A program made the position numbers and the translations under genes. Shown here piece by piece: positions 37,465-49,724 of a stretch of 64,000 nucleotides of DNA. The stretch covers positions 92,549,885-92,613,884 of the forward strand of contig OW121744.1 in NCBI GenBank assembly GCA_933228675.1. The letters run 5' to 3'. Within the stretch, counting starts at the first letter, position 1, and each line of letters begins with the position of its first letter. Under the pieces are notes generated by a model. The model ran no database searches. It worked only from the letters and a program-made list of their open reading frames with translations, and was not told the DNA's origin. This stretch comes from Stomorhina lunata (taxonomy: Eukaryota > Arthropoda > Insecta > Diptera > Rhiniidae).

Positions 37465-38677
37465 AAAAATATTTCTATAGAAAAATATTTCTATCGAATA
37501 TTTTTCTATAGAAAAATATTTCTATCGAAAATTTTTCTATAGAAAAATATTTCTATCGAAAATTTTTCTATAGAAAAATATTTCTATCGAAAATTTTTCT
37601 ATAGAAAAATATTTCTATCGAAAATTTTTCTATAGAAAAATATTTCTATCGAAAATTTTTCTATAGAAAAATATTTCTATCGAAAATTTTTCTATAGAAA
37701 AATATTTCTATCGAAAATTTTTCTATAGAAAAATATTTCTATCGAAAATTTTTCTATAGAAAAATATTTCTATCGAAAATTTTTCTATAGAAAAATATTT
37801 CTATCGAAAATTTTTCTATAGAAAAATATTTCTATCGAAAATTTTTCTATAGAAAAATATTTCTATCGAAAATTTTTCTATAGAAAAATATTTCTATCGA
37901 AAATTTTTCTATAGAAAAATATTTCTATCGAAAATTTTTCTATAGAAAAATATTTCTATCGAAAATTTTTCTATAGAAAAATATTTCTATCGAAAATTTT
38001 TCTATAGAAAAATATTTCTATCGAAAATTTTTCTATAGAAAAATATTTCTATCGAAAATTTTTCTATAGAAAAATATTTCTATCGAAAATTTTTCTATAG
38101 AAAAATATTTCTATCGAAAGTTTTTCTATAGAAAAATATTTCTATCGAAAATTTTTCTATAGAAAAATATTTCTATCGAAAATTTTTCTATAGAAAAATA
38201 TTTCTATCGAAAATTTTTCTATAGAAAAATATTTCTATCGAAAATTTTTCTATAGAAAAATATTTCTATCGAAAATTTTTCTATAGAAAAATATTTCTAT
38301 CGAAAATTTTTCTATAGAAAAATATTTCTATCGAAAATTTTTCTATAGAAAAATATTTCTATCGAAAATTTTTCTATAGAAAAATATTTCTATCGAAAAT
38401 TTTTCTATAGAAAAATATTTCTATCGAAAATTTTTCTATAGAAAAATATTTCTATCGAAAATTTTTCTATAGAAAAATATTTCTATCGAAAATTTTTCTG
38501 TAGAAAAATATTTCTATCGAAAATTTTTCTATAGAAAAATATTTCTATCGAAAATTTTTCTATAGAAAAATATTTCTTTCGAAAATTTTTCTATAGAAAA
38601 ATATTTCCATCGAAAATTTTTCTATAGAAAAATATTTCTATCGAAAATTTTTCTATAGAAAAATATTTCTATCGAAA
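37465..38677. repeat. 31-bp satellite S4, right block
   Basis: About 39 monomers identical in type and orientation to 31018-33868, resuming at the 5' edge of the LINE. Variants are rare (CTGTAG at about 38498, TTCTTTCG at about 38574, TTCCATCG at about 38606). Left and right blocks were one array before the insertion. Confidence 0.96.
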
Positions 38678-39620
38678 TGTTTCGATTGTAATTGTTATCC
38701 ATACGCGTTAAACCGATATTAATGTGTACCCGATGTCACTCACCGATTCTTATGTAAAGCTCCAATTTTTGTGTTTTTTCTGTCAGTTTATGCTATACTT
38801 ATATTTTTCGTTGCTTCACAAATATATCAATTGTACGCCATGTATAATTTTTTTCTCTTCTCAAAAGTATGCAACACATTTTTTTGGTTAACTTATGTTT
38901 CGTAAAACTGGTTAAATGTAGGTATTTGTTAAATGAAGTATAATTTTCTACTATTACAATAGAAAAAAAATGTGAAAAGCTTAGGAAGACATCAGAGCTC
39001 CTCGTTTTTTTATGAACATCGAATTTTTTTTTATTTTATATCAATTGTATTATAAAAATTTTAAAATATTGCAATCATAAGCACTTTTTAGCAAGTGTAT
39101 ACATTACATCAAAATATGTTATTACGCTTTTTATTAGAAATAAAATTTTATGGTTTGATTATAAAAAAATGGATAAAATTGTAACAAAAACCCCAAGTAG
39201 TTATTTAGAGGGTAAATAAGTTTTAATGTTAGCTTGATCTGGAAAATATATGAATTTAATATGAAGATATATATATATACACAAGAAAACATACACAAAT
39301 TTGTGAAGGTTCATAAAGACATTACAAACATGTGTAAGTATTTTTACATATTTGTATGTGTGAATGTCTGCATGATAACATCGACCCATAAATGGGTGTG
39401 TATTCTATTTTGTTTCGTTTTAAGAAGCAACAAATGTTCTCAACAAATATTGACTAAACTGATGAAATATAGACATTTATTGATAAATAAATATTTACAA
39501 GTGAGTGTAACTTTAATACCAAAATTTACACATATATCAAGGATAATGTCTTAAATGTAAAGGTTTCATTATTTATTAATAAACAGAAAAGCCAAATACA
39601 AATTTACAGGTGGTATAAGT
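38678..39620. other. Unique AT-rich sequence with a dispersed repeat
   Basis: No supported gene. About 38793-38915 resembles 44802-44927: after the inverted-repeat miniature both continue CGCCATGTA, a T-run, CAAAAGTATGC(A/T)ACACATTTTTT and GGTTAA, then GTAAAACTG. The frames at 39201-39554 are chance ORFs in AT-rich DNA. Confidence 0.5.
38793..38839. mobile_element. Miniature inverted-repeat element (family member)
   Basis: CTATACTTATATTTTTCG at the left and CAATTGTACGCC at the right are a decayed version of the CGTATACTTGATATT / AATCATACGCC pair seen at 23171, 29819 and 44802. Confidence 0.35.
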
Positions 39621-42600
39621 TTCCTATAGATATCGAAAATTCTTGAAAAATTTCCTATAGAAATAGAAAATTTTTGAAAAATTTTCTAAAGAAATAGAAA
39701 ATTAAAAAAAAAATTATATAAAAATAGAAAATTTTTGAAAAATTTCCTATAAAAATAGAAAACTTTTGAAAAATTTCCTATAAAAATAGAAAATTAAAAA
39801 AAAAATCCGATAAAAAGAGAAAATTTTATAAAAATTTCTTATGAAAACAGAAAATTTTTGAAAAAATTCCAATAAAAATAGACAATTTTTGAAAAATTTC
39901 CTATAAAAATTGAAAATTTTTGAAAAATTTCCCATAAGAATAGGAAATTTTTGAAAAATTTCCTATAAAGTAGAAAATTTTTGAAAAATTTGCTATAAAG
40001 TAGAAAATTTTTGAAAAATTTGCTATAAAGTATAAAATTTTTGAAAAATTTCCTAAAAAAAATAGAAAATTTTTGAAAAATTTCCTAAAAAAAAATAGAA
40101 AATTTTTGAAAAATTTCCTATAAAAATAAGAAATTTCCTATTAAAAAATAGAAAATTTTTGAAAAATTTCCTGTAAAAATATGCAATTTTTTAAAAATTT
40201 CCTTTGAAAATATAAAATTTTCGAAAAATTTTCTATAGAAATAGAAAATTTTTAAAAAGTTTGATATAAAAATAGAAAATTTTTGAAAAATATCCCTTAA
40301 TATAGAAAAATTTTGAAAAATTTCCTATACAAAATTTTAAATTTTTAAAAGAAGAAACAAATTATATAAAAATAGAAAATTTTTGAAAAATTTCCTATAA
40401 AAAGAGAAAATTATTGAAAAATTTCCTATAAAAATAGAAAATTTTTGAAAAATATCTTATAAAAATAGAAAATTTTTGAAAAATTTCCTATAAAAACAGA
40501 AAATTTTTGAAAAATTTCCTATAAAAATAGAAAATTTTTGAAAAATTTCCCATAAAAATAGAAAATTTTTGAAAAATTTTCTATAAGAATAGAAAATTTT
40601 TTAAAAATATCCTATAAAAATAGAAAATTTTTGAAAAATTTCCTACAAAAATAGAAAAATTTCCTATAAAAATAGAAAATTTTTGAAAAATTTTCTATAA
40701 AAATAGTTTGATATAAAAATAGAAAATTTTTGAAAAATATCCCTTAAATATAGAAAAATTTTGAAAAATTTCCTATACAAAATTTTAAATTTTTGAAAGA
40801 TATCCTATAGAAATAGAAAATTTTTAGAAAATATATTATAGGAATAAAAAATTTTGGAAAATTTTTCTATAAAATTCGACAAATTTTGAAAAATTTCCTT
40901 TAAAAATAGAAAATTTTTGAAAAATTTCCTATAAAAGTAGAAAATGTTTGAAAAATTTCCTATAAAAATAGAAAATTTTTGAAAAATTTCCGAAAAATTT
41001 TAAAAAAATTTCCTATAAAAACTGAAAATTTTTGAAAACTTTCCTATAAAAATAGAAAATTTTTGAAAAATTTCCTATAAAAATAGAAATTTTTTTAAAA
41101 ATTTTCTATAAAAATAGAATTTTTTTTAAAAATTTTCTATAAAAATAGAAAATTTTTGAAAAATTTCCTATAAAAATAGAAAATTTTTGAAAAATTTCCT
41201 ATAAAAATAGAAAATTTTTGAAAAATTTCCTATAAAAATAGAAAATTTTTGAAAAATTTCCTATAAAAATAGAAAATTTTTGAAAAATTTCATATAAAAA
41301 TAGAAAATTTTTGAAAAATTTCCTATAAAAATAGAAAATTTTTGAAAAATTTCCTATAAAAATAGAAAATTTTTGAAAAATTTCCTATAAAAATAGAAAA
41401 TTTTTGAAAAATTTCCTATAAAAATAGAACATTTTTGAAAAATTTCCTATAAAAATAGAAAATTTTTGAAAAATTTCCTATAAAAATAGAAAATTTTTGA
41501 AAAATTTCCTATAAAAATAGAAAATTTTTGAAAAATTTCCTATAAAAATAGAAAATTTTTGAAAAATTTCCTATAAAAATAGAAAATTTTTGAAAAATTT
41601 CCTATAAAAATAGAAAATTTTTGAAAAATTTCCTATAAAAATAGAAAATTTTTGAAAAATTTCCTATAAAAATAGAAAATTTTTGAAAAATTTCCTATAA
41701 AAATAGAAAATTTTTGAAAAATTTCCTATAAAAATAGAAAATTTTTTAAAAATTTCCTATAAAAGTAGGAAATTTTTGAAAAATTTCCTATAAAAATAGA
41801 AAATTTTTGAAAAATTTCCTATAAAAATAGAAAATTTTTGAAAAATTTCCTATAAAAATAGAAAATTTTTGAAAAATTTCCTATAAAAATAGAAAATTTT
41901 TGAAAAATTTCCTATAAACTTAGAAAATTTTTGAAAAATTTGCTATAAAAATAGAAAATTTTTGAAAAATTTCCTATAAAAATAGAAAATTTTTGAAAAA
42001 TTTCCTATAAAAATAGAAAATTTTTGAAAAATTTCCTATAAAAATAGAAAATTTTTGAAAAATTTCCTATAAAAATAGAAAATTTTTGAAAAATTTCCTA
42101 TAAAAATAAAAAATTTTTGAAAAATTTCCTATAAAAGTAGTAAATTTTTGAAAAATTTCCTATAAAAATAGAAAATTTTTGAAAAATTTCCTATAAAAAT
42201 AGAAAATTTTTGAAAAATTTCCTATAAAAATAGAAAATTTTTGAAAAATTTCCTATAAAAATAGAAAATTTTTTACAAATTTTCTATAAAAATAGAAAAT
42301 TGAAAAATTTCCTATAAAAATAGAAATTTTTTGAAAAATTTCCTATAAAAATATAAATTTTTTGAAAAATTTTCTATAACAATAGAAAATTTTTAAAAAA
42401 TTTAGGAAATTTTTGAAAAATTTCCTATAAAAATAGAAAATTTTTGAAAAATTTCCTATAAAAATAGAAAATTTTTGAAAAATTTCCTATAAAAATAGAA
42501 AATTTTTGAAAAATTTCCTATAAAAATAGAAAATTTTTGAAAAATTTCCTATAAAAATAGAAAATTTTTGAAAAATTTCCTATAAAAATAGAAAATTTTT

Positions 42601-43272
42601 GAAAATTTCCTATGAAAATAGAAAATTTTTGAAAAATTTCCTATAAAAATAGAAAATTTTTGAAAAATTTCCTATAAAAATAGAAAATTTTTGAAAAATT
42701 TCCTATAAAAATAGAAAATTTTTGAAAAATTTCCTATAAAAATAGTAAATTTTTGAAAAATTTCCTATAAAAATAGAAAATTTTTGAAAAATTTCCTATA
42801 AAAATAGAAAATTTTTGAAAAATTTCCTATAAAAATAGAAAATTTTTGAAAAATTTCCTATAAAAATAGAAAATTTTTGAAAAATTTCCTATAAAAATAG
42901 AAAATTTTTGAAAAATTTCCTATAAAAATAGAAAATTTTTGAAAAATTTCCTTAAAAATAGAAAATTTTTGAAAAATTTCCTATAAAAATAGAAAATTTT
43001 TGAAAAATTTCCTATAAAAATAGAAAATTTTTGAAAAATTTCCTATAAAAATAGAAAATTTTTGAAAAATTTCCTATAAAAATAGAAAATTTTTGAAAAT
43101 TTTCCTATAAAAATAGCAAATTTTTGAAAAATTTCTTATAAAAATAGAAAATTTTTGAAAAATTTCCTAGAAAATAGAAAATTTTTGAAAAATTTCCTAA
43201 AAAAATATAGAATTTTTGAAATTTTTCAAAAACACAAAGTTTTTCAAAAATGTCCTATAAAAATAGAAAATT
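39621..43272. repeat. 31-bp satellite S5 (degenerate relative of S1)
   Basis: About 118 monomers of 31 bp with the S1 plan, but A replaces G next to the dyad: TAGAAAATTTTTG, then AAAAATTTCC. The first 1.4 kb (39621-41090) is heavily mutated, with substitutions, indels and shortened units. 41090-43200 is more regular but still more variable than S1. S5 therefore looks older or less efficiently homogenised than S1. Confidence 0.95.
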
Positions 43273-43782
43273 ATGGTATATCAAATAATTTTGGTAATAT
43301 AAAATAACTGGTTTTACTAAAGAGAAAAAATTTGCTAGTAATACGTTATAATATTTGCAAAAATTCTGAAAGAAAAATTTTAATTTTTTTTTAAATTTGA
43401 CCAACGTTTTTCGTTTTAAACTTTTAAGTTTTTTCAAAAAGTAATTTAAAATTTTACTTTTATTTTCCTTACATGTTATCATTAGACTTATGTGACATTT
43501 TATATCATAGACAAGTAAAATTCTTAATATTTTGTATTACAAAATGTCAACAGTTTTATTATAAATATTATGTGTCTACTTATCTGATAATATTATCCTA
43601 TAAGTTTCTTAAAATATTATAAAATCTTTTTATACACATGCAAAAATTGTTACTTAGACTTGACATTACTACATTTCCAGCAGTGAGTAACAATAAAAAA
43701 TAGACACTTTTGTGAATGTATAAAAAATTTCCAAAACAATTAAAATATTTAATATTCAGTTTCTTCGGTTGTGGTTTTGTAA
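43273..43782. other. Unique AT-rich spacer
   Basis: No gene or repeat recognised. Short frames on both strands carry no features. Confidence 0.4.
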
Positions 43783-44108
43783 CAGGGGCCAAATCGTCGC
43801 ATTCGTTATTGATTGACTTCAGACTTCCAAGCAAATATTGTGTAACATACCTTAGGGATTTTCAAAATAACATATTTTGCAAGAAGTTTGATAAATTTTG
43901 ATATCTAAACATATGTATCCGCTTGTTTGTCAAAACATTTAGTTTAAATAAAATTCGTTTACTGTCAGGGAACTTTTGACAAATAAGTTACAATGTAGTG
44001 AATTATTTATGTTATGGATTATTTAGATTATCCTTAAAGTATGCTACACAAATTTTTCTGAAATATCTTACATTTCGATCGATATCGAATGCGCCGACTT
44101 GGCCCCTG
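43783..44108. mobile_element. MITE-like element with CAGGGGCCAA termini, 326 bp
   Basis: The left end is CAGGGGCCAAATCGTCGCAT. The right end is the matching inverted end (ATGCGCCGACTTGGCCCCTG on the top strand). The inverted repeats extend about 34 bp with roughly five mismatches. There is no transposase ORF. The CAGGGG terminus resembles hAT-type ends, but I find no 8-bp target duplication, so the superfamily is not settled. Confidence 0.55.
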
Positions 44109-44929
44109 GTCTAAGGCTGGCCCTCAGATCTTATACTTTTATTACTCACGGTATCTTCTTTATGATAATAACTCAAATCTTCTAACGTTGTTTTTTCAGT
44201 GACATCTTTCCTATTTCTTCACTTCTCTAACTTTGAAAAATTTTCTTATTTTTGCAGCTGTTCTCATGCTTATGCATGAGTTTTGTACAGAAAAAAAAAA
44301 AAAAAATAAAATACTTATATGGAAAAAAATCTCACAATCGTAATCACTGTAAGACTAACTTAGATGATAACATGTCAGCGACATGAAGCTATTTTTTAAA
44401 ATTTTGTATCTATTTTTAGATAGAATAAGATTTGTAGAGAAATGTTCTATTTCAAGTTTGCGAAAACAGATGGAAATTTGTTTGATGACAAGGGAAAGAA
44501 GGTGGTTAAGTCGAATTATAAGTGTCAGGATTTGTTATGCTGTATTTCTCTATAAACCGGAAACAAAAATAAATTGGTATTATTCCAACAGTCCAATATC
44601 CTGGTTTTTTGGATATATACCAGCTTTCTAGGGATTTCCCATATACCTTAATTCTGCTACAAAATGGAAAAGTCTTTATTCCTAAGGCTGGTTTAGTAAC
44701 CCACACTTAATCTAAGAACTTGTGAACTACCTATTATACATGTCACTGATAAATACAAGCTTTTAAAGTTCTAAAATCTGCGAGTTTTTTTGTTACTTGG
44801 TCGTATACTTAATATTTGTTCGTTTCTTCATAAACCAAACAATCATACGCCATGTAGGTTTTTTTCTCGCCCAAAAGTATGCTACACATTTTTTTTGGTT
44901 AAGTAATGTTGGGTAAAACTGTGGCAAAA
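44109..44929. other. Unique sequence with a poly-A run and dispersed repeat
   Basis: It contains a poly-A run at about 44290-44306, which could be an old retroelement tail. A small inverted repeat, CTCATGC-TTAT-GCATGAG, lies at 44263-44280. An acceptor-like TTTTCTTATTTTTGCAG ends near 44257. The 82-codon frame at 44383-44631 has an ATG but no recognisable domain and is not called. The segment 44802-44927 is the dispersed repeat shared with 38793-38915. Confidence 0.4.
44802..44851. mobile_element. Miniature inverted-repeat element (family member)
   Basis: CGTATACTTAATATTTGTT at the left and AAACAATCATACG at the right form an imperfect inverted repeat about 50 bp end to end, matching the terminal pair seen at 23171, 29819 and 38793. 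Confidence 0.45.
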
Positions 44930-47515
44930 TCGTCGCACAGCGATGAAATTTTGCATACTTGTTCAGTTTTATGAAGATAAGAAAAATTAAAAGAAATTCG
45001 AAATCCGTCGACTCCTTGGGGTAACTGCCTTGGACCCCCATTTTTTCACGTATTTTTCTGTTCAAGGTACAAGTCAGAATTCTCACAGAATTTGATGAAA
45101 TTCAACACACGTCTATATAATAATTCAAAAAGAGTGCTCTACTAATTTTGGCTGAAATTAGTCGACTTCTTTGGGTACCTGCATGGACCCCAATTTTTAT
45201 ACCCTTCACCAATAGGTGAAAGGGTATTATAAGTTTGTGATTCCGTTTGTAATTTTTTTATTAGTGATCGTAGACCCCATAAAAATTATACCGATCGACT
45301 CAGAATCGGGAGGAGAATCGATTAAGCGATGTCCGTCTGTCTGTCTGTCTGTCTGTCTGTTGAAATCAAGTTTCTGAAGCCCCTGGAGGATGGACTTACA
45401 TGAATTATATATCAGATTTTAGGAAATTCTCCCGCAATGAACGCTATTAAATTTCATTAAAATCGGTTTATAAACACCGAAAATATCGAAAAAATACCAA
45501 AAATTAGACGAAAATTTTAAAATTTTGGATTGAAACATACTTTTAAATAACAAGAGAAAAAAGATACTCCTGGGGGTCAATTCTGGTTCTATGAAACGAT
45601 GAAATGAAAAAAAAGTTTTCATTTAAGTTTTCACAACTAGTTTTCATAATACTTTTTCATCAACACTTATTTTCTGATTCTCGTTTGTATTATGAAAAAA
45701 GTGTTTCATTCCATTCGTTGCTATGAAACTTTATCAACTGTTTTATGATAATTGCCAAGCAAATGTCAAACGTAAAACAGGAAACAAATAATGTCGGTCT
45801 CGGCAACATCAATTTGCGTAATTATGAATTTTTATAAAAATTATTAATTACCAATTTCAATTTTTGTAATTATTAATTTCGATTAAAATTATTAATTACC
45901 ACAGCATCTTCCGTCGGCGGTAATCCTATAGCAATAACACGCCGTCGACGAAAAGTAAATAAAATTGGCTATTAAACAAAAAAGCTTAAACAAAGGGCTT
46001 GACTATATACAATAGCACTTACAGCGTTGAATAATACAAAGCTATATCTTACTCTTCTTTTCACTACCTTTTGCTTCTCTACTATCCCCTTTCCAAAGAA
46101 GGTAACCCAATTCGTATATACTTTTTATACAATTGAAAAAAATATATACCTAAATTATTACCTTTAGTACCGCCTAATTAATTAACTAACTTCAGATAAA
46201 TAAGTAAATCTTTAATAACTTTTCCGACAAAGCTGATATCCATCCATTTAAAAGCTATATATTTCACGTATGTATCTAAAACTAAGAGTGTATACCCTAT
46301 AATTTTAAGGCTTATCATTGTTAAAGCTTTGACCTAAATCAGTCCGCTAACTTCAGAGTTTTACATAACTAATCAAGAACTTTTACTAGTTGAATAATTC
46401 GTACGAATTAAAGTGCACAACCCTCACTGGGCACTGTGTTTTTGGGTTGCATGCCAGAATACTTAAACTTCATCAAATCGATGTGCTATTGCAAATGTAA
46501 GGGCATCTACATTTTGAAGCATCTTTTCTGCATGGTTTATCTGGTCTATCGAACTTTATTAAATGTTCGTAAAATATGTGTCTATTTTATTTCGAAGCTA
46601 CTGGCTGGCTTAAATATGCATTCTCTACTTGTAGTCTAGTAATCATTATCTTTCACAAAGGGACCACTTAAAAACCCAAGTGAAGCTTCCCTAGACATCA
46701 GCCACCTGCCCAACCTAACCTTTGGGTGCATAACTATTCTAGACAATGACGCCACCGAAAAGCTTTTCTTTTTCCGACTCTTAATTTTAAAGACTCTTTG
46801 CATATAATACTAGTATAACCAAATTTTGCTTGGAATTACATTAAGTACTTTTGCAACACCATTGGTGAAGGGTATCCAAGATTCGGCAAAGCCGAATATA
46901 CCACTATTACTTGTTTCACCTATTTTTCTTTTCAATGTACAAGTTGGAATTCTCAACAGAATTTAATAAAATGCTACACACGTATATTAATTAATTCAGA
47001 AAAAAGGTCCACTAATTTTCTTTGAAATTAGTCTACATCTTGGGGTACCTTCCTTGGACCACCATTTTTTCATCTATTTTTTGTTCAGTGTACAAGTCGA
47101 AATTCTCAACGGAATTTAACAAAAATCGGCAAACGTCTATAAATTAAACCAAAAAAGAGTAATACTAATTTAAGTTGAGATCGCCTGACTATTTGGGGTA
47201 CCTGCCTTGGACCCCCATTTTTTCACTTATTTTTGTTTTCAATGTTAAAGCCGAAATTCCCAACAAAATTTATTGAAATCGTATATCTATAGGCTTATTT
47301 TATTATTTTTTTTTTATTGAAATCTGTCCACTCCTTGGGGTAACTGCCTTATATCCCCATCTTTTTCCTATTTTTGTTCTCAATGTATAAGCCGTAATTC
47401 TCCACAAAATTTGAAGAAATTCGGTATACGTCTATTAGTTAATCCAAAAAAGAACTCTAATTTTGGTTAAAAACCCTCAACTCCTAAGGGTACCTGCCTT
47501 GGACTTACAGTTAAA
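44930..47515. repeat. Degenerate ~155-bp tandem repeat, about five copies, interrupted
   Basis: A block containing TTGGGGTACCTGCCTTGGAC and ACCCCCATTTTTTCAC, then CAATGTACAAG, GAATTCTCAACAGAATTT, CACACGTCTAT and a run of A's, recurs. The CCTTGGACCCC landmark (or its decayed form) falls near 45030, 45185, 47055, 47210, 47355 and 47508, spacing about 142-156 bp. The INE-1-like element at 45198-46916 splits one monomer. Copies diverge considerably, so the array is old. Confidence 0.75.
45198..46916 (+). mobile_element. INE-1/DINE-like non-autonomous element
   Basis: The left end is TATACCCTTCACC, near-palindromic with GGTGAAAGGGTAT. It is followed by TAAGTTTGTGATTCCGTTTG, CCGATCGACTC and a GTCT-rich run (TGTCCGTCTGTCTGTCTG at about 45330). 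The right end is GGTGAAGGGTAT, then a hairpin ATTCGGC-AAA-GCCGAAT, and it closes with ACTTGTTT. This head, hairpin tail and CTTGTTT end is the arrangement known for fly INE-1/DINE elements (Helitron-related). The body is unusually long at 1.7 kb and probably contains nested sequence; a two-copy 48-bp tandem repeat lies at 45818-45900. No Rep/helicase ORF is present. Confidence 0.7.
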
Positions 47516-48637
47516 TGCAATTTAATAAGAAAGTTAAGCCTAAACGACTGCAATACTTTTTGCTGAAATTATACGTAACAATTTATATGACTTTTTTTTT
47601 GAAAATTTTGAATTTTGTTCTACGATCGGTAAATTTCGGTGGTTTTTTTCACTCAATTTAGAGAAGAGACTTTCGACTTTCACGTGGTTATAGTGGGAGC
47701 ACCAAACAAAACCGAGTCAACTTAGGTTTTGTCCTAAGAAAAACGAAAATACTGAATTTTGTAGAGCTATTTTGATATCCTGATATTTCCTAAACAATAA
47801 ACAAAATTAAGTTATATTATATTGCAGACTAAAACTAAGGTTCTGTGTCTTAATTAAATTGTACATCTAGACAAAAGCTTTGAAACTATATTCGATGCAT
47901 GAGCTTCTGAGTTTTATATGAAAAATTTCATCACTTTTCATTTTAGAACATTAAACATATCCAATACCTTGTATGCTAGTAATAATAAAACTGAAACTAA
48001 TATTGAGACTAATACTAATAAGTATCTATTATGATAAAACCAATAATACCCTATACTTCGCTGTAGTGTGCACTAGCTTTGATTTTTATGTAAATTGACA
48101 CTAAAAGTGAATTGTGTATCCTCGGAACATATTTACATATGAAAAACAAAGAGGATTTTATTAAGGATGACTGTTAACAGGTGCTGTTTTCCATGGGATT
48201 ATATTAACAAAAAGTCGCATGTGTAATATTTCTGTTGAATTAAAAGCCAACATTTTGCATATAATAGATAAGTATGATGATGCTTAAAGATATTACAAAA
48301 GTTCCCTTTTTTTAAATTTATTATGCATCCTTGTTTTAAAAATATTGTTTTGTGTATGTTTTTGACAGGACATTTGTTTTTTTTACATTTGCCATTAACG
48401 AGGGTTGCATAAGTATAATATATGGAATTGGTATTTTAACTTGAAAATAAAATATGTATTCAGTGCCACCAAAAGCTTTAACAGATTGTCGAAATCTCTG
48501 TCCCTAAAAATGGTTGAAATTCAAATTTAAAACAAAACTCAATTGTTGACAGTCGTTAGTTATTTGTTGATTAGATTGAGTGTAAAATTGATGGTCAATC
48601 GACAGAGCTGAAATTGTATTATATTAAAATAAATATT
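47516..48637. other. Unique AT-rich sequence
   Basis: No gene recognised. A short run related to AATACT repeats (ACTAATACTAATAAG) sits near 47995-48012. Nothing else was noted. Confidence 0.4.
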
Positions 48638-49724
48638 CAGGGGTGTCATAGAAACCAATTTCATTGGTATTGGTTTTGAAAATGACAAAAAAATTAAATT
48701 GGTGTCATGAATTCCAATATTAATGTTCGAGCTACATTTTCTATTGGTTTTATGTGTCACAGAAAATAATATTGTTGGTTTAGTATTGGAAATAAACCAA
48801 TCAACTTACAGTTACTAGATTTCATTTCAAAATTGGTCTATCAATTTAAAACAAAGGCGTTACTGGCCACCTGGTGCCTTTTTCGATTTAAAGATCCACT
48901 AAGAACAGATTTTTGAAAATTTGATCTTGTGGGGGATAAAAAAGGGAAAATTCAATAACGCTATAATTCCCAAACTAAAAACAATAGAACCAAAATTGAA
49001 ATCGAGTTTGGATCAGTTACAAAAATAACAGTACAAGTGGTAAGTACTTTTCGAAAAAGGGGAGAAAAACAGCAAAAATATTTTTGGTACTTTTTAGCTT
49101 TAACTTTCAAATAAAAAGAGGTGGGTGAAAAGTTTCCATAGAATTTTTTATCATGTAATAAAATAAAAAAAAGTTTTGGTACTTTTTTGTGTCTTTGGAA
49201 TCAATAAACCGTATCGACAAACATAAAAAATATCAAAAATGGGGAAAATTGTAAGGCTAAAATATTCTTTGTGTGGAGGTACTGGCGAAGCAAATGCATA
49301 TCAATTTAACGGATATCGCATGTAAGTGACAATCGTCCTTTGATTTGTTGTGGTTTGTTTCTTGGTGTAGGTAGATTACATTTTTTCCAGTCCGCAATTC
49401 GGTAATTTCATGATGTTGACGTATACAAGCTTCATTTGTCCAAATAGCAGCGTTTTCTCTATCCCTTTACCACAAACATCGCAAAAAACTGAACATTTTT
49501 CTTAAAATATTTTTTTTTAATAATTTTTCTTTAATTTCTATATTTGATTTTTGATGTTTTAAAAAAATTTCAAATGAAATGATAAAAAAATTGATTCAAA
49601 CATTTTGTTTGATTTAAAACCAATAATAACAAAACCGACTTGGTTTCATGACACCAATTATAAACGGTATTGGTTTTCAAAACCGAGAAATTTAAAAACT
49701 GACTTGGTTTGTATGACACCCCTG
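48638..49724. mobile_element. Non-autonomous terminal-inverted-repeat element, CAGGGGTGTCATA, 1087 bp
   Basis: The ends are CAGGGGTGTCATAGAAACCA at the left and its inverted partner at the right, with one mismatch over the first 21 bp. Pairing resumes inward at GGTTTTGAAAA and AATTGGTGTCATGAA, giving arms of about 80-130 bp. ATT flanks both ends (48635-48637 and 49725-49727), a possible 3-bp target duplication. There is no transposase. Several internal ATTGGT/ACCAAT motifs repeat the terminal sequence. Family assignment is open. Confidence 0.7.

Noticed and set aside
44240..44290. Possible splice acceptor TTTTCTTATTTTTGCAG and exon
   Set aside because: No open frame or downstream donor of note, and the following sequence runs into a poly-A stretch.
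44383..44631. 82-codon ORF with ATG and hydrophobic start
   Set aside because: No domain, no splice or promoter support, and length within chance for this composition.
44930..47515. 155 bp equals five times 31 bp
   Set aside because: The 155-bp monomer shows no internal 31-bp periodicity or CTATAG dyads, and its spacing varies from 142 to 156, so the match is coincidental.
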